From Desulfosporosinus youngiae DSM 17734 (GTDB taxonomy: Bacteria > Bacillota > Desulfitobacteriia > Desulfitobacteriales > Desulfitobacteriaceae), in contig NZ_CM001441.1 in NCBI RefSeq assembly GCF_000244895.1, positions 4,430,198 to 4,494,197 of the forward strand: a stretch of 64,000 nucleotides of DNA. The letters run 5' to 3'. The notes below the pieces were generated by a model. It searched no databases, was not told the origin of the DNA, and was given only the letters and a program-made list of their open reading frames with translations. The position numbers were made by a program, and so were the translations under genes. Shown here piece by piece: positions 1 to 8,694 of this stretch (the first letter of the stretch is position 1; the number at the start of each line of letters is the position of its first letter).

Positions 1-87
1 GAAGTTACGACCTTACCATTTTTAATGACTAAATTAAACAAATGCCTACCCCTCTCTCTTCTCAAAATGCTGTTCTTAATTAAAACC

Positions 88-1356
88 TTAAGAGCACGCG
101 ATCGAAGAAAATTGTTTGGATTCTTCCTCGTCGAGGCTATCTAACCTCAATAGTGTGTGGTAGAGAACATTAGCACCATTAGCACAATCGTCCGGGGAAC
201 TCCATTCAGCTGGATTATGACTGATTCCATCTTTAGATCTTATGAAGATCATGCCGATCGGACAGATATTGACAAGCTGCATCGCGTCATGCCCGGCACC
301 ACTAGGGAGATAAAAGGGCTTGAGTCCTAATTTGTCAAAAGCATCTTTGGCCGCACGCTGAAACTCTTCAGAACAAAGAGAAGGGGGAATCCGCTGCAAG
401 ACTTCAGTGCGCATTTCCAGACTTCGTTCACGGCAAATTCGCTTCCCTTCCCTAAAAATACTATCTTCTACTTGATCACTGACTGCTTGGTTAAGATCTC
501 TCAGATCAAGTGTAAGTTCTACGGTACCCGGGATTATATTGATTCCTCCGGGTAGAACATTTAATTTCCCCACGGTCGCAACCGTTGTACCGGTTTGTCT
601 GGCTTCCCTTTCAACCGCTTGAATAAATTCCGAGGCTGCTACTAAAGCATCATGCCTCATAGCCATCGGTGTCGTACCCGCATGCCCTGCCTCACCTTTG
701 AAGGTACATTTAAGCCATAATTCATTGACAATCCCTGTGACGATACCGACCGACTGATTATTGCTTTCAAGCACTTTGCCCTGTTCGATATGCAGTTCAA
801 CAAAGGCTTTGATACTTCCCTTAATGCGAGCGGCACATCGAATAAGAGCCGGATCTAAGCCCTGAGCTTTCATAATAGCTGCAATCGAGATACCCTCTTT
901 ATCCTTAAGTTCCAAATCTTCGGGTCTAAGAGTGCCAATAACCCCCCTGCTGCCCAACATACTGTAGCTAAAGCGAGCCCCTTCTTCATCATTAAACGCA
1001 TAAACTTCAATCGGATGTTCGGTCTCAATACCCTGTTCCTTCATAGTTTGGAGAACCTCAATTCCTCCGATAATCCCTAAAGCGCCATCGAAGATCCCTC
1101 CGTTATATACAGAATCAATATGTGACCCCGTGAGCAGCACTGGGGCTTCCGGATTACGACCTTCTAAGCGCCCAATAATATTGCCAACCGCGTCTTCCCG
1201 TACGCTTAAACCGGCTTCTTTCATAAAGGAAGCGACGAGATTTTTTGCTGCGCGGTCTTCTGGGGTAAAGGCTAACCGGGTGATACCGCCGGATTCCTGT
1301 TTTCCTATTTCCCCTAACTGGAGCAGCCTGTTAAATAGTCGTTGTTTGTTAATCAC
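88..1356 (-). CDS. M20-family amidohydrolase (hydantoinase/carbamoylase type)
   Basis: Predicted cytosolic zinc amidase of the N-carbamoyl-L-amino-acid hydrolase / allantoate amidohydrolase group, 422 residues, a normal length. Visible family motifs are TGSHIDSV and DGALG (metal ligands), NDEEGARF (catalytic and bridging acids), [15 protein letters not shown] and the terminal ISHNPAE substrate motif. The start is GTG at 1356, with AGAGGTGG about 5 bases upstream on the minus strand. It is transcribed away from the patatin gene and appears to stand alone. The family identification is firm; substrate (N-carbamoyl amino acid, ureidoglycolate/allantoate or another amide) cannot be read from sequence because no purine or hydantoin genes lie beside it. 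Confidence 0.85.
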   Translation of the reverse strand: MINKQRLFNRLLQLGEIGKQESGGITRLAFTPEDRAAKNLVASFMKEAGLSVREDAVGNIIGRLEGRNPEAPVLLTGSHIDSVYNGGIFDGALGIIGGIEVLQTMKEQGIETEHPIEVYAFNDEEGARFSYSMLGSRGVIGTLRPEDLELKDKEGISIAAIMKAQGLDPALIRCAARIKGSIKAFVELHIEQGKVLESNNQSVGIVTGIVNELWLKCTFKGEAGHAGTTPMAMRHDALVAASEFIQAVEREARQTGTTVATVGKLNVLPGGINIIPGTVELTLDLRDLNQAVSDQVEDSIFREGKRICRERSLEMRTEVLQRIPPSLCSEEFQRAAKDAFDKLGLKPFYLPSGAGHDAMQLVNICPIGMIFIRSKDGISHNPAEWSSPDDCANGANVLYHTLLRLDSLDEEESKQFSSIACS

Positions 1357-1605
1357 GTTGCCACCTCTTAAAAATGTTTAATTTCCTTCGCAATTTTTTG
1401 CTTTATACTAATATTTTCTACAATTTTGGTCATGTTGTCTTCTCATAAAAAGGATAAAGATTTCTCACCTAACTATCCTTGGTTGATAAGTCATAATAAT
1501 CAGAAGGTTAGTGTCAAATCCGCATAACTTAGAGTCCCTCCCAGCTTGTTGTATGTTAAAACTTACCATGATATAGTGGTTGATGTAGCAGCAAAGAGGA
1601 GTAAA

Positions 1606-2502
1606 ATGGTGGTGTGTTCAATGGAAAATATAGGGTTAGTGCTTGAAGGCGGGGGTATGAGAGGACTATATACCTGTGGTGTCTTAGAGTATTTTATGGA
1701 AAATGATTTATATTTTAATTATGTAATAGGAGTATCTGCCGGGGCATGTAATGCCGCTTCCTATATTTCGAGGCAGCCGGGAAGAAATGAAAAGGTCATT
1801 ATTGGGTTCATTAAGGACTGGCGGTACATGAGTTTCAGGAGTTTACTCTTAAGCAAATCCTACTTTGGCATGGATTTTATTTTTGACGAGATTCCTAATA
1901 AGCATGTTCCCTTCGACTTTAAAACCTTTTATAAGTCCCCCGGAGTTTTTTTGGTCGGAACAACGGATTGTCGGACGGGTAAGCCCATGTATCTGAATAA
2001 GGACGATTTAGGTAAGCAATTCCAGGCTTTAAGGGCCTCCGCCTCTCTGCCGATGTTATCACCGATCGTGAACTATAAAGGGTATGAACTATTAGATGGC
2101 GGTATTTCCGATTCCATTCCCATCAGAAAATCTATTCAAGACGGCAATACCAAAAATATTATCGTTCTGACCAGAAATAAAGGTTATCGCAAGCGTCCCG
2201 GGAGATTTACGGCTTTATTAAAATTTAAGTATAAAAATTACCCACATTTAATTGAAACCATGCTAAACCGTTATAAGAATTACAATGAAACCTTGGATTA
2301 TATCGAACACCTGGAAAACCAAGGGAAGGCAGTTGTCATAAGACCTACCCAGGAATTAGAGGTGGATCGATTAGAAAAAGATCCCCAAAAGCTTTACAGA
2401 CTGCTTCACCAGGGATACGAGGATACTAAAAGCTCTTATCAACAAATAAGAGAATTCATCGCCGGAATATCCCTCAGCGATATAAAAAAACAGCCACGCT
2501 GA
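1606..2502 (+). CDS. Patatin-like phospholipase family protein
   Basis: Predicted serine lipid acyl hydrolase of the bacterial patatin family, about 298 residues. The oxyanion-hole motif GGGMRG (residues 15-20), the nucleophile elbow GVSAGA (Ser44) and the catalytic DGG in LLDGGISDS are all present, so the Ser-Asp dyad is intact. The frame is open from 1546, but I place the start at ATG 1606 because AGAGGAG lies just upstream. No signal peptide is evident, so it is probably cytosolic or membrane-peripheral. It is a single gene followed by an unrelated pair. Substrate is unknown. Confidence 0.85.
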   Translation: MVVCSMENIGLVLEGGGMRGLYTCGVLEYFMENDLYFNYVIGVSAGACNAASYISRQPGRNEKVIIGFIKDWRYMSFRSLLLSKSYFGMDFIFDEIPNKHVPFDFKTFYKSPGVFLVGTTDCRTGKPMYLNKDDLGKQFQALRASASLPMLSPIVNYKGYELLDGGISDSIPIRKSIQDGNTKNIIVLTRNKGYRKRPGRFTALLKFKYKNYPHLIETMLNRYKNYNETLDYIEHLENQGKAVVIRPTQELEVDRLEKDPQKLYRLLHQGYEDTKSSYQQIREFIAGISLSDIKKQPR

Positions 2503-2616
2503 TCGCGGCTGTTTTCCTGCTGAAAATCCGGCATTTGCCCAATGCAGCAGCGGTGAAAATAGATGCCAAATGGTATATAATGAGGAAAAATCATTGTTTT
2601 GAGGTGGCAATCGTTT

Positions 2617-2967
2617 ATGAACCCTATTCATAAGTCAACTGTGCAATCTGCACTGGATTATTTTCTTAACCGCGACGTGTACCTCCACCTGGAGACAACG
2701 AATGGAGCCTATGCGGTCCATAGGCAGGAGAGCAATATGACCGTAGGTGCCTATATCCGCAATGGCCGGATCTGCTTTGAACGGGGGATTATTACAGGGG
2801 ACGGCCCTTACCGTGTCGGACTTAAAATGGAACTCGGCTGGGTTTACGCTGAAGGATTAACCGATTTCGAGCTGGACTCAGCTGGCCGGCTATTGCTTGC
2901 CGGGCATGATCAAGAGGGACGGCTGGCTGTGGCTCTGGAACTTAGTTTGTCCCCATTCGAACTGTAA
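2617..2967 (+). CDS. yojF: YojF-like protein (DUF1806)
   Basis: A 116-residue soluble protein resembling YojF (DUF1806), a small family usually encoded directly upstream of bshB2 in Bacillus. Here it lies 17 bases upstream of a BshB2-like gene, reproducing that pair. The start at ATG 2617 is chosen over the longer frame from 2599 because GAGGTGG (2601-2607) lies about 9 bases upstream. No catalytic motif or membrane segment is visible. The family call rests on overall resemblance plus the conserved neighbour; the molecular role is unknown. Confidence 0.65.
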   Translation: MNPIHKSTVQSALDYFLNRDVYLHLETTNGAYAVHRQESNMTVGAYIRNGRICFERGIITGDGPYRVGLKMELGWVYAEGLTDFELDSAGRLLLAGHDQEGRLAVALELSLSPFEL

Positions 2968-2984
2968 CTTAGGAGGAGTTATTT

Positions 2985-3656
2985 TTGGAAGAAAATGTTC
3001 TCGTAGTTTTTCCCCATCCGGACGACGAAACCTTTGGCTGTGGCGGAACCATAGCACTGTTCACCCAATCAGGCGTTCCGGTCACTTATGTCTGCGGTAC
3101 TCTGGGACAAATGGGACGCAACATGGGAAGACCGTTCTTTGCCACCCGGGAATCATTGCCGAACATTCGGGAGGCAGAGCTGGAAGAAGCTTGCCGGGCT
3201 CTTGGCATTCACCGTCTGATTAAACTCGGGTTACGGGATAAAACCATTGAGTTTGAAGACCCGGACTTATTAATTGACCGGTTAGAGAAGATCCTCCGGG
3301 AGGTGCGGCCCTCTCTGGTCCTCACCCACTATCCGGGATATTCAGTTCATCCGGATCACAATGCTCTGGCTGAAGTAACAATCCGGGCAATTTCCCGCTT
3401 TCCCGTTCAGGAACGCCCCATGGTATACGCTCATGCGTTTGCCCGGGACTGTCAGAATGTGCTCGGCCCGCCGGATATTATCAAGGACATTTCCTCTGTG
3501 GCAGAAGTAAAACTGGCCGCGATCCGGGCACATAAGTCGCAGTCACAAGTGTTTTACCCTCGTATCGCAAATGGGCCGGTCAAGAAACCATCACCGAAGA
3601 GCTCATTTAGCCATATGCTTGAGAGGGAATCTTTCTGGACTTACCGTTTCTCATAA
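2985..3656 (+). CDS. bshB2: BshB2-like LmbE/PIG-L deacetylase
   Basis: Predicted zinc-dependent N-deacetylase of the LmbE/PIG-L family, 223 residues, matching the usual BshB2 (YojG) length. The metal motif HPDDE is at residues 11-15 and a second HPDHN motif lies near residue 125. In Bacillus BshB2 is an alternative N-acetylglucosaminyl-malate deacetylase of bacillithiol synthesis, and the preceding YojF-type gene supports that subfamily. The start is TTG 2985 with AGGAGG at 2971-2976. No bshA or bshC is in the window, so bacillithiol synthesis itself cannot be claimed; another GlcNAc-type substrate is possible. Confidence 0.75.
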   Translation: MEENVLVVFPHPDDETFGCGGTIALFTQSGVPVTYVCGTLGQMGRNMGRPFFATRESLPNIREAELEEACRALGIHRLIKLGLRDKTIEFEDPDLLIDRLEKILREVRPSLVLTHYPGYSVHPDHNALAEVTIRAISRFPVQERPMVYAHAFARDCQNVLGPPDIIKDISSVAEVKLAAIRAHKSQSQVFYPRIANGPVKKPSPKSSFSHMLERESFWTYRFS

Positions 3657-3733
3657 GTTCCGAAATTAGTAGCCTATCTCTAACCCAGGAGTTGATCGAT
3701 AAAGAAACCATACCTGAATAGCACAACCTAAAA

Positions 3734-3777
3734 CAAAACGCCGAAATCAGCCCCCGCGGTCTGATTTCGGCGTTTTG
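3734..3777. terminator. Bidirectional rho-independent terminator
   Basis: Perfect 17-bp inverted repeat (3734-3750 with 3761-3777), rich in GC at its centre, flanked by AAAA on the left and TTTT on the right. It lies between the plus-strand bshB2 gene and the minus-strand small membrane gene, so it can end transcription from both sides. Confidence 0.85.
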
Positions 3778-3823
3778 CTCAGCATCATAGGATTATACCG
3801 GCTGATCTCCAATGCCTTCTCCA

Positions 3824-4186
3824 TCAAGAGGACATCCTTCTATACAGATCCAAACCGTACTTAGGCCGCCGCCTCAATTTGGCATTTAGCTCAGGTATAC
3901 TCGCCCGTCGTCTATCATCTAATCCCCTGCCTGAGAAAACCTGCAATTCAAAGTTCTTCATTTTAATATTTTTTTGATCTCTATACTTGACATAGTAGAG
4001 AAGAGATCCGGTTAGAGCAAAGAAGATTGCTAATACAAAATACCCAATGGCAAGGGACGCATTAATCGTAAAGTTATAAGTATTCATAGGTCCTGTCATT
4101 GCGCTATTGATGACCGAGGTTTTCCAAGAGCCCAGTCCATAGAATAGCAAAGAGAAACTATAGCTAACAGCGGTTACTTTTGGCAT
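3824..4186 (-). CDS. Small membrane protein, unknown
   Basis: A 120-residue protein with two hydrophobic stretches, near residues 5-22 and 40-66, the second followed by positively charged residues (YYVKYRDQK). The C-terminal half is polar and basic. The frame is open from 4228, but GGAGGTGG lies 5 bases before ATG 4186, which I take as the start. It follows the Cys-rich mini-protein gene and probably shares its promoter at 4449-4477. I do not recognise the family. Confidence 0.5.
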   Translation of the reverse strand: MPKVTAVSYSFSLLFYGLGSWKTSVINSAMTGPMNTYNFTINASLAIGYFVLAIFFALTGSLLYYVKYRDQKNIKMKNFELQVFSGRGLDDRRRASIPELNAKLRRRPKYGLDLYRRMSS

Positions 4187-4234
4187 ATTTCCACCTCCAC
4201 CACATATTGCACAGCCCTGACATGGCATTCCGTC

Positions 4235-4396
4235 TTAACCGCACATGGCCCAATCTCCAGTAATGCACTCGGTACATCCGCTAACATGTATTAGCTTATT
4301 CCGGCACACTGGGCATTTGCCGTTCTGGATCAGCCACTGTTCACAGGGGGCTGTGCAATAAGTCTTTCGATGGCAATTCACACATACATCCTTCAT
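4235..4396 (-). CDS. Cys-rich zinc-ribbon-like mini-protein
   Basis: A 53-residue protein with nine cysteines, most in CxxC-type pairs (CVNC, CPVC, CTEC), the pattern of a small zinc-binding protein. GAGGCGG lies 5 bases upstream of ATG 4396, which makes this start better than ATG 4417. It is followed within 50 bases by the small membrane protein. A well-formed promoter, TTGATA-17-TATAAT, lies upstream on the minus strand (4449-4477). Function unknown; the reading frame is short, so the call rests on the RBS, promoter and cysteine spacing. Confidence 0.5.
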   Translation of the reverse strand: MKDVCVNCHRKTYCTAPCEQWLIQNGKCPVCRNKLIHVSGCTECITGDWAMCG

Positions 4397-4448
4397 TTCA
4401 TCCGCCTCGCAGTACATGTATTTGTATTTTATACGAACCTATGTTCTT

Positions 4449-4477
4449 ATTATAGCCATATTCCGTACGAATATCAA
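4449..4477 (-). promoter_or_regulatory. Sigma-A type promoter at the edge of the IS target duplication
   Basis: On the minus strand TTGATA is followed by a 17-base spacer and TATAAT. It points at the zinc-ribbon/membrane gene pair. The TATAAT box is the first six bases of the 267-bp repeat, so an identical copy lies at 6676-6704 beyond the insertion sequence. Confidence 0.65.
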
Positions 4478-4565
4478 TACAAAACTGCCTGGTTGTAATA
4501 AACTTTTTAGACGAATATTCGTTCGCCTAATTTCTCCCGCTCATCTTCCGGAATCCCCGAAAGTA

Positions 4566-4627
4566 GGAGACTTGGTAGTAGGTCAAATTCGTCAGCGCCG
4601 ACGAATTTGACCTACTACCAAGTCTCC
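4566..4627. repeat. Perfect palindrome, 28-bp arms
   Basis: Arms 4566-4593 and 4600-4627 are perfectly complementary with a 6-base loop. CTTCCGG a little to the left and CCGGAAG at 4624-4630 can add a second stem. There is no T-run on either side, so it is not a typical terminator. The second copy is at 6793-6854. Confidence 0.8.
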
Positions 4628-4715
4628 GGAAGCAAACAATTTATCTCTATTCTTCAAAGAACTGCATCAGCCTGTCCGCTGTACGCTGGGAACAGCTCAC
4701 CGATTCAACCAGCCC

Positions 4716-6675
4716 GGGTCTTTGACACTTGCCTTTAATATAGAAATTTCTACAAGCCTTGAAAACAGGGCTTTTTTCATTGAAAAAATGTCAAATTCCC
4801 CCCAATAGGTAGTGAGTAATTTATCGTAATGTGTTATAATATAAGGGATTGGAGGAGATCGTACTATGCGACTTAGTATATCCAAGTCTAAAAATGCTAC
4901 TTCATTTTATGTCATACAATCTGTTTTCGAGAATGGCAGGCGTTCCACAAAAGTTGTTGAAAAGTTAGGAACGCTTGCTGAATTACAACAAAAATTAAAT
5001 GGGCGTGACCCTATTGAATGGGCTAAATCATACATAGAAGAACTTAACCAAAAAGAGAAAGAGCAATCACGTGAAGTCATCCTTAAATATTCGCCATCCA
5101 AAGTCATTTCCAAAGATCAACAACGTTTCTTTAACGGCGGTTATCTTTTTCTTCAGCAAATCTATCACGATCTTAACCTTCATAAGGTTTCCGCTGATAT
5201 ATCGAAAAAATATAAGTTCTCTTTTGACCTGAATGCTATACTGTCTCGGCTCCTTTACGGACGGATCCTTTTTCCTTCCTCCAAACTCGCTACCTACAAG
5301 CATTCTTCAAAGTTCATTGAACAAACTGACTTTGAATTGCAGCATGTGTACAGAGCACTAGAAGTTATTTCCAAAGAAATGGACTTCATCCAGTCTTCTC
5401 TTTATACTAACAGCCTCAAAATTTCAAAGAGAAACACGGGTATTCTTTATTATGACTGTACCAATTATTTCTTTGAAATCGAACAAGAAGACGGCCTTAA
5501 ACAGTATGGCGCTTCAAAAGAGCATCGACCGAACCCTATCATCCAAATGGGTCTGTTCATGGATGGAGACGGCATTCCTCTTGCTTTTAACCTCAACAGT
5601 GGCAACACGAATGAACAGATTACACTTAAACCCTTAGAGCAAAAAATACTTTCCGATTTCAAACTTTCAAAATTTGTTGTCTGTACAGATGCCGGTCTGG
5701 CTTCTGAAAAAAATAGAAGATTCAACAACGAAGGTGAACGCGCATTTATCACGACCCAATCAATCAAAAAACTAAAAAAGCATTTAAAAGGATGGTCTCT
5801 CGAATCAAAAGGCTGGCATCTTGCAGATCATGATAAAACTTATGATATCACCGAGCTTGACGAGGAAACTTATAAAGACAAATGCTTCTTCAAAGAACGC
5901 TGGATTAAAGAAAACGGCCTGGAACAAAAACTTATTGTCACTTACTCCATCAAGTACAAAAATTATCAACGTCAAATTCGTCACTCACAAATCGAACGTG
6001 CTCAGAAATTACTCGATTCGAATCCGACGAAACTTTCAAAAAGCCATCAGAACGACTATAAACGTTTTAATTAAGAAAACCAGCTGTACGTCTGATGGCG
6101 AAATAGCTGAAAATGAACTCTATGCCTTAAATAACGAAACCATCGTTGCCGAACAAGCCTATGACGGATTTTATGCCGTTTGTACGAACCTCGAAGGTAG
6201 TGCTCAGGAAATCATCCGGATTAGCCAGCGGCGCTGGGAGATTGAAGAATGTTTCCGGATCATGAAAAGTGAGTTTAAAGCGCGACCGGTATATTTAAGT
6301 CGCGAGGATAGAATTAAAGCACATTTTACTACCTGCTTTATGTCCCTTATCATTTATCGATTATTGGAAAAGAAACTAGGGAATAAGTTTACATGCAGTG
6401 AAGTCATCAACGGATTGAGAGAAATGAATTTCTATGAGATCAAGGGTGAGGGATATATACCGACCTACACAAGAACTGATTTTACAGATGCGCTGCATGA
6501 GACTTTTGGTTTTCGAACAGATTACGAGATTATTAAGAGAACACAAATGAAAAAAATTTTTAACATGACTAAGAAATAAAAGATTACTCACTTTTTAAGA
6601 ATGCAAAAAAAGCTTGAACACCTTGCAAATACAGGGCTTTCAAGCTTTTTATATTTTTCAACTGTCAAAAAAGAG
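4716..6675 (+). mobile_element. IS1634-family insertion sequence, copy 1
   Basis: A 1960-bp element bounded by GGGTCTTTGACA on the left and, reading inward from the right, CTCTTTTTTGACAG, imperfect inverted ends sharing TTTGACA. It encodes one transposase on the plus strand, interrupted by a frameshift. It is flanked by 267-bp direct repeats. A hairpin with GCTTG/CAAGC arms and a T-run (about 6605-6650) ends the transposase transcript. IS1634 of Mycoplasma mycoides is known for long, variable-length target duplications, which fits the family call. Confidence 0.85.
4866..6579 (+). pseudogene. IS1634-family transposase, frameshifted
   Basis: Start ATG 4866 after GGAGGAG. The first 402 codons (to 6074) match the intact copy at 13672-15390 closely, including the DCTNYFFE and CTDAGLAS segments around the expected acidic catalytic residues. 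At about 6069 an extra A turns the run that reads KRFIKK in the intact copy into a premature stop. The rest of the protein, including the REDRIKAHF and YRLLEKK segments near the C terminus, continues in another frame to 6579. One inserted base explains the break, and the sister copy lacks it, so a mutation or sequencing error is more likely than programmed frameshifting. Confidence 0.85.
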
Positions 6676-6942
6676 ATTATAGCCATATTCCGTACGAATA
6701 TCAATACAAAACTGCCTGGTTGTAATAAACTTTTTAGACGAATATTCGTTCGCCTAATTTCTCCCGCTCATCTTCCGGAATCCCCGAAAGTAGGAGACTT
6801 GGTAGTAGGTCAAATTCGTCAGCGCCGACGAATTTGACCTACTACCAAGTCTCCGGAAGCAAACAATTTATCTCTATTCTTCAAAGAACTGCATCAGCCT
6901 GTCCGCTGTACGCTGGGAACAGCTCACCGATTCAACCAGCCC
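6676..6942 (+). repeat. 267-bp target-site duplication, right copy
   Basis: Direct repeat of 4449-4715, starting immediately after the right end of insertion sequence copy 1 and ending in CCAGCCC before TGTTCCCC. On this side the decayed reading frame on the minus strand continues into unique sequence up to 7077, so this side keeps the original context to the right of the insertion. Confidence 0.85.
6793..6854. repeat. Perfect palindrome, 28-bp arms (second copy)
   Basis: Same palindrome as 4566-4627: arms 6793-6820 and 6827-6854, 6-base loop. It lies just downstream of the stop codon of the decayed DUF3102-like fragment on the minus strand. Confidence 0.8.
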
Positions 6943-7077
6943 TGTTCCCCATTCTTCATAGGGGAACAGGGCTTTGGCCTCCTGTTCATTCATTTTGAAT
7001 CCCGCCTTGTTAATAGTTTTAATCACAGCATACGCAGACAGGCTTCTGACGGTGAAGGCTTGGTTGGGTATAACCTA
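6874..7077 (-). pseudogene. DUF3102-like gene fragment
   Basis: An open minus-strand frame with no proper start, ending in TAG at 6874-6876, encodes a C-terminal piece including LFPYEEWGTGLVESVS and CSQRTADRLMQFFEE. This resembles the end of DUF3102 domains (pattern: EAK.L.PHGEWG..L...V.YSQRTA..LM..YEE). Its N-terminal part is missing because the frame runs into the end of the methyltransferase gene. The left target duplication carries a shorter piece of the same frame. I infer a relic rather than a working gene; the family match is by eye only. Confidence 0.4.
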
Positions 7078-8367
7078 TCAACTATTAAGAATTAGGGCAC
7101 CGTAGTGTCTTAATTGCGGGAGAGACCCTTTCGTCTTCTCTGTTAAAATGACTCCGGCTCTTCCCGGGTAATATCTCAAAAATTTGGTAAGAAGTTCAAC
7201 CGACTCAGATTTGAGGATGAGCGGTTTTTTAATGGCAAAGCTAATAGTATTGCTGAATCCTAAAACATCAAAGGATTCGGTCATATCACCGAAATCTATT
7301 AGCAGGTAATCCATAGCCGCTGTTCTATAGTCTTGCAGCAGTTGATAAAAATCACCCTTCTTTAACATATTGACAGCCTTATCATCCTTTAGGGAAAGCT
7401 CTGCAGCCGAATATTCCTTGTCATTCGCAAACAAGAGATGATTGAACGCCGATGCCAGAGCTGAGCTGGATTTCAACTCTAAATCCGGGGCTTTAATCCC
7501 CTCAAGTTCTTTCTTCACTGCCCTGATAAATTCCGGGGTCGTTCCGCAGCATCCCCCAATAAGCCTTACTCCATTCTCGATAAATTCTTTAGTGTAGGAA
7601 CTAAATTGTTCCGGTTTTTGACCATAAACGGCCTCTCCATTCACTAATTCAGGCATCCCGGCATTTGCTTTTACCGAGAGTGGGATTGAGACAACGGAAC
7701 GCATTTTTTTAATGGGTTCAATTAAGCTATCCGGGCCTCCTGAACAATTGGCACCCACGACTTCCGCTCCTAAAGATTCACACACAATGGCACATACCTC
7801 TGCCGAGTTGCCGGACATGGTTCTGCTGTTTTCATTAAAGGTTACTGAGGCAATAATAGGAAGTGACGTGGTTTCTTTAGCAGCCAAGATAGCTGCCCTT
7901 AATTCATTCAAATCCGTAAAGGTTTCAAAATTAACAAGATCCGCGCCTGCATCTTCTATAGCTCTCAGCTGCTCTTTAAAAACAGTATAGGCTTGATCAA
8001 AACTCAGGTCCCCCGCCGGTTCTAAAATCATACCCGTAGGGCCCACCGAAGCGGCAACATAGGTGGTTTCGCCCGCAACTTCTTTCGCCAATTTCACACC
8101 TGCAAAATTTATTGGATAAGTCTTATCCCCTAAACCATGCTTTTCCAAGGTAACTTTATTGCCCGGAAAGGTATTGGTTTGAATGACATCAGAGCCGGCT
8201 TGTTTGTATAAATTATAGAGATTTTTCACTTCATCAGGTTTCGATAAGTTCCAGGCTTCAGCGGCTTCATTTCCTGTTAAACCTCTCTTTTGCAGCATGA
8301 CCCCTTTAGAACCATCGTATAATAGAACCCTTTCCCGGACGGAACTAAGAAAACGTTTCATCAGCAT
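7078..8367 (-). CDS. Homocysteine S-methyltransferase family protein
   Basis: A 429-residue protein whose first 290 residues form a homocysteine S-methyltransferase barrel (YDGSKGVMLQ, TNTFPGN, zinc ligands in GANCSGGPD and GGCCGTTPEF). It corresponds to the first module of MetH or to BhmT/MtsB-like enzymes, transferring a methyl group to a thiol. The last 130 residues are an extra domain I do not recognise. ATG 8367 is preferred because GGAGG lies 4 bases upstream; the frame is also open from TTG 8385. No folate or B12 module is fused, so the methyl donor is unknown. It is monocistronic as far as can be seen. Confidence 0.8.
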   Translation of the reverse strand: MLMKRFLSSVRERVLLYDGSKGVMLQKRGLTGNEAAEAWNLSKPDEVKNLYNLYKQAGSDVIQTNTFPGNKVTLEKHGLGDKTYPINFAGVKLAKEVAGETTYVAASVGPTGMILEPAGDLSFDQAYTVFKEQLRAIEDAGADLVNFETFTDLNELRAAILAAKETTSLPIIASVTFNENSRTMSGNSAEVCAIVCESLGAEVVGANCSGGPDSLIEPIKKMRSVVSIPLSVKANAGMPELVNGEAVYGQKPEQFSSYTKEFIENGVRLIGGCCGTTPEFIRAVKKELEGIKAPDLELKSSSALASAFNHLLFANDKEYSAAELSLKDDKAVNMLKKGDFYQLLQDYRTAAMDYLLIDFGDMTESFDVLGFSNTISFAIKKPLILKSESVELLTKFLRYYPGRAGVILTEKTKGSLPQLRHYGALILNS

Positions 8368-8441
8368 TTTACCTCCATTGCGCAATCATTGTATGATCCA
8401 AAAGCATCCTATAAGTCTGCTATCAGCACGAATATTTGCTC

Positions 8442-8579
8442 TTAACCCTGTTTAGTATACTTCAAAAGTCCCAAAGGAACATCTTTTGCGTCAAAAATAT
8501 TCAGGAATGCCCTATCCTTCGGTGTCAGTCCAGTCTTATTTGGCAAATTGCCCCAGCATACTGTTGAAAAGAACCTCAT
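8442..8579 (-). CDS. Possible 45-residue protein
   Basis: An uninterrupted minus-strand frame of 45 codons from ATG 8579, containing a protein-like segment (GLTPKDRAFLNIFDAKDVP). It lies upstream of and in the same direction as the methyltransferase gene. No convincing Shine-Dalgarno precedes it, so it could be a leader peptide, a gene remnant or chance. The remainder of the 8368-8694 gap shows nothing else recognisable. Confidence 0.25.
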   Translation of the reverse strand: MRFFSTVCWGNLPNKTGLTPKDRAFLNIFDAKDVPLGLLKYTKQG

Positions 8580-8694
8580 TATGCGATAAAATTTTTTAAC
8601 CCTATTTTAATACAGGGCAAATTCTCCTTGAAGCTTTTTGGGTTAGAATACAAATATACTCAATTGAGCACAAAAGAAACAGGGAGGAAATTAC

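Larger units (their letters stand above)
4449..4715 (+). repeat. 267-bp target-site duplication, left copy
   Basis: Direct repeat of 6676-6942, apparently identical over 267 bases, abutting the left end of insertion sequence copy 1. It carries a promoter, a 28-bp-arm palindrome (4566-4627) and part of a decayed reading frame. Because the unrelated flanks diverge at both ends exactly where the element begins and ends, it reads as a very long target duplication made on insertion. Confidence 0.85.

Noticed and set aside
4416-4610. 64-residue plus-strand ORF in the left target duplication, and its counterpart at 6601-6837
   Set aside because: Both run through the palindrome and promoter of the 267-bp repeat, lack a ribosome site and have no protein-like features.
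5821-6579. Transposase of IS copy 1 as a two-frame gene with programmed frameshifting
   Set aside because: The intact copy at 13672-15390 reads through without a shift, and the difference is one extra A near 6069, so a mutation or error is the simpler explanation.
6938-6973. Hairpin AGCCCTGTTCCCC / GGGGAACAGGGCT as a terminator
   Set aside because: It lies inside the decayed DUF3102-like reading frame and has no T-run on either strand.
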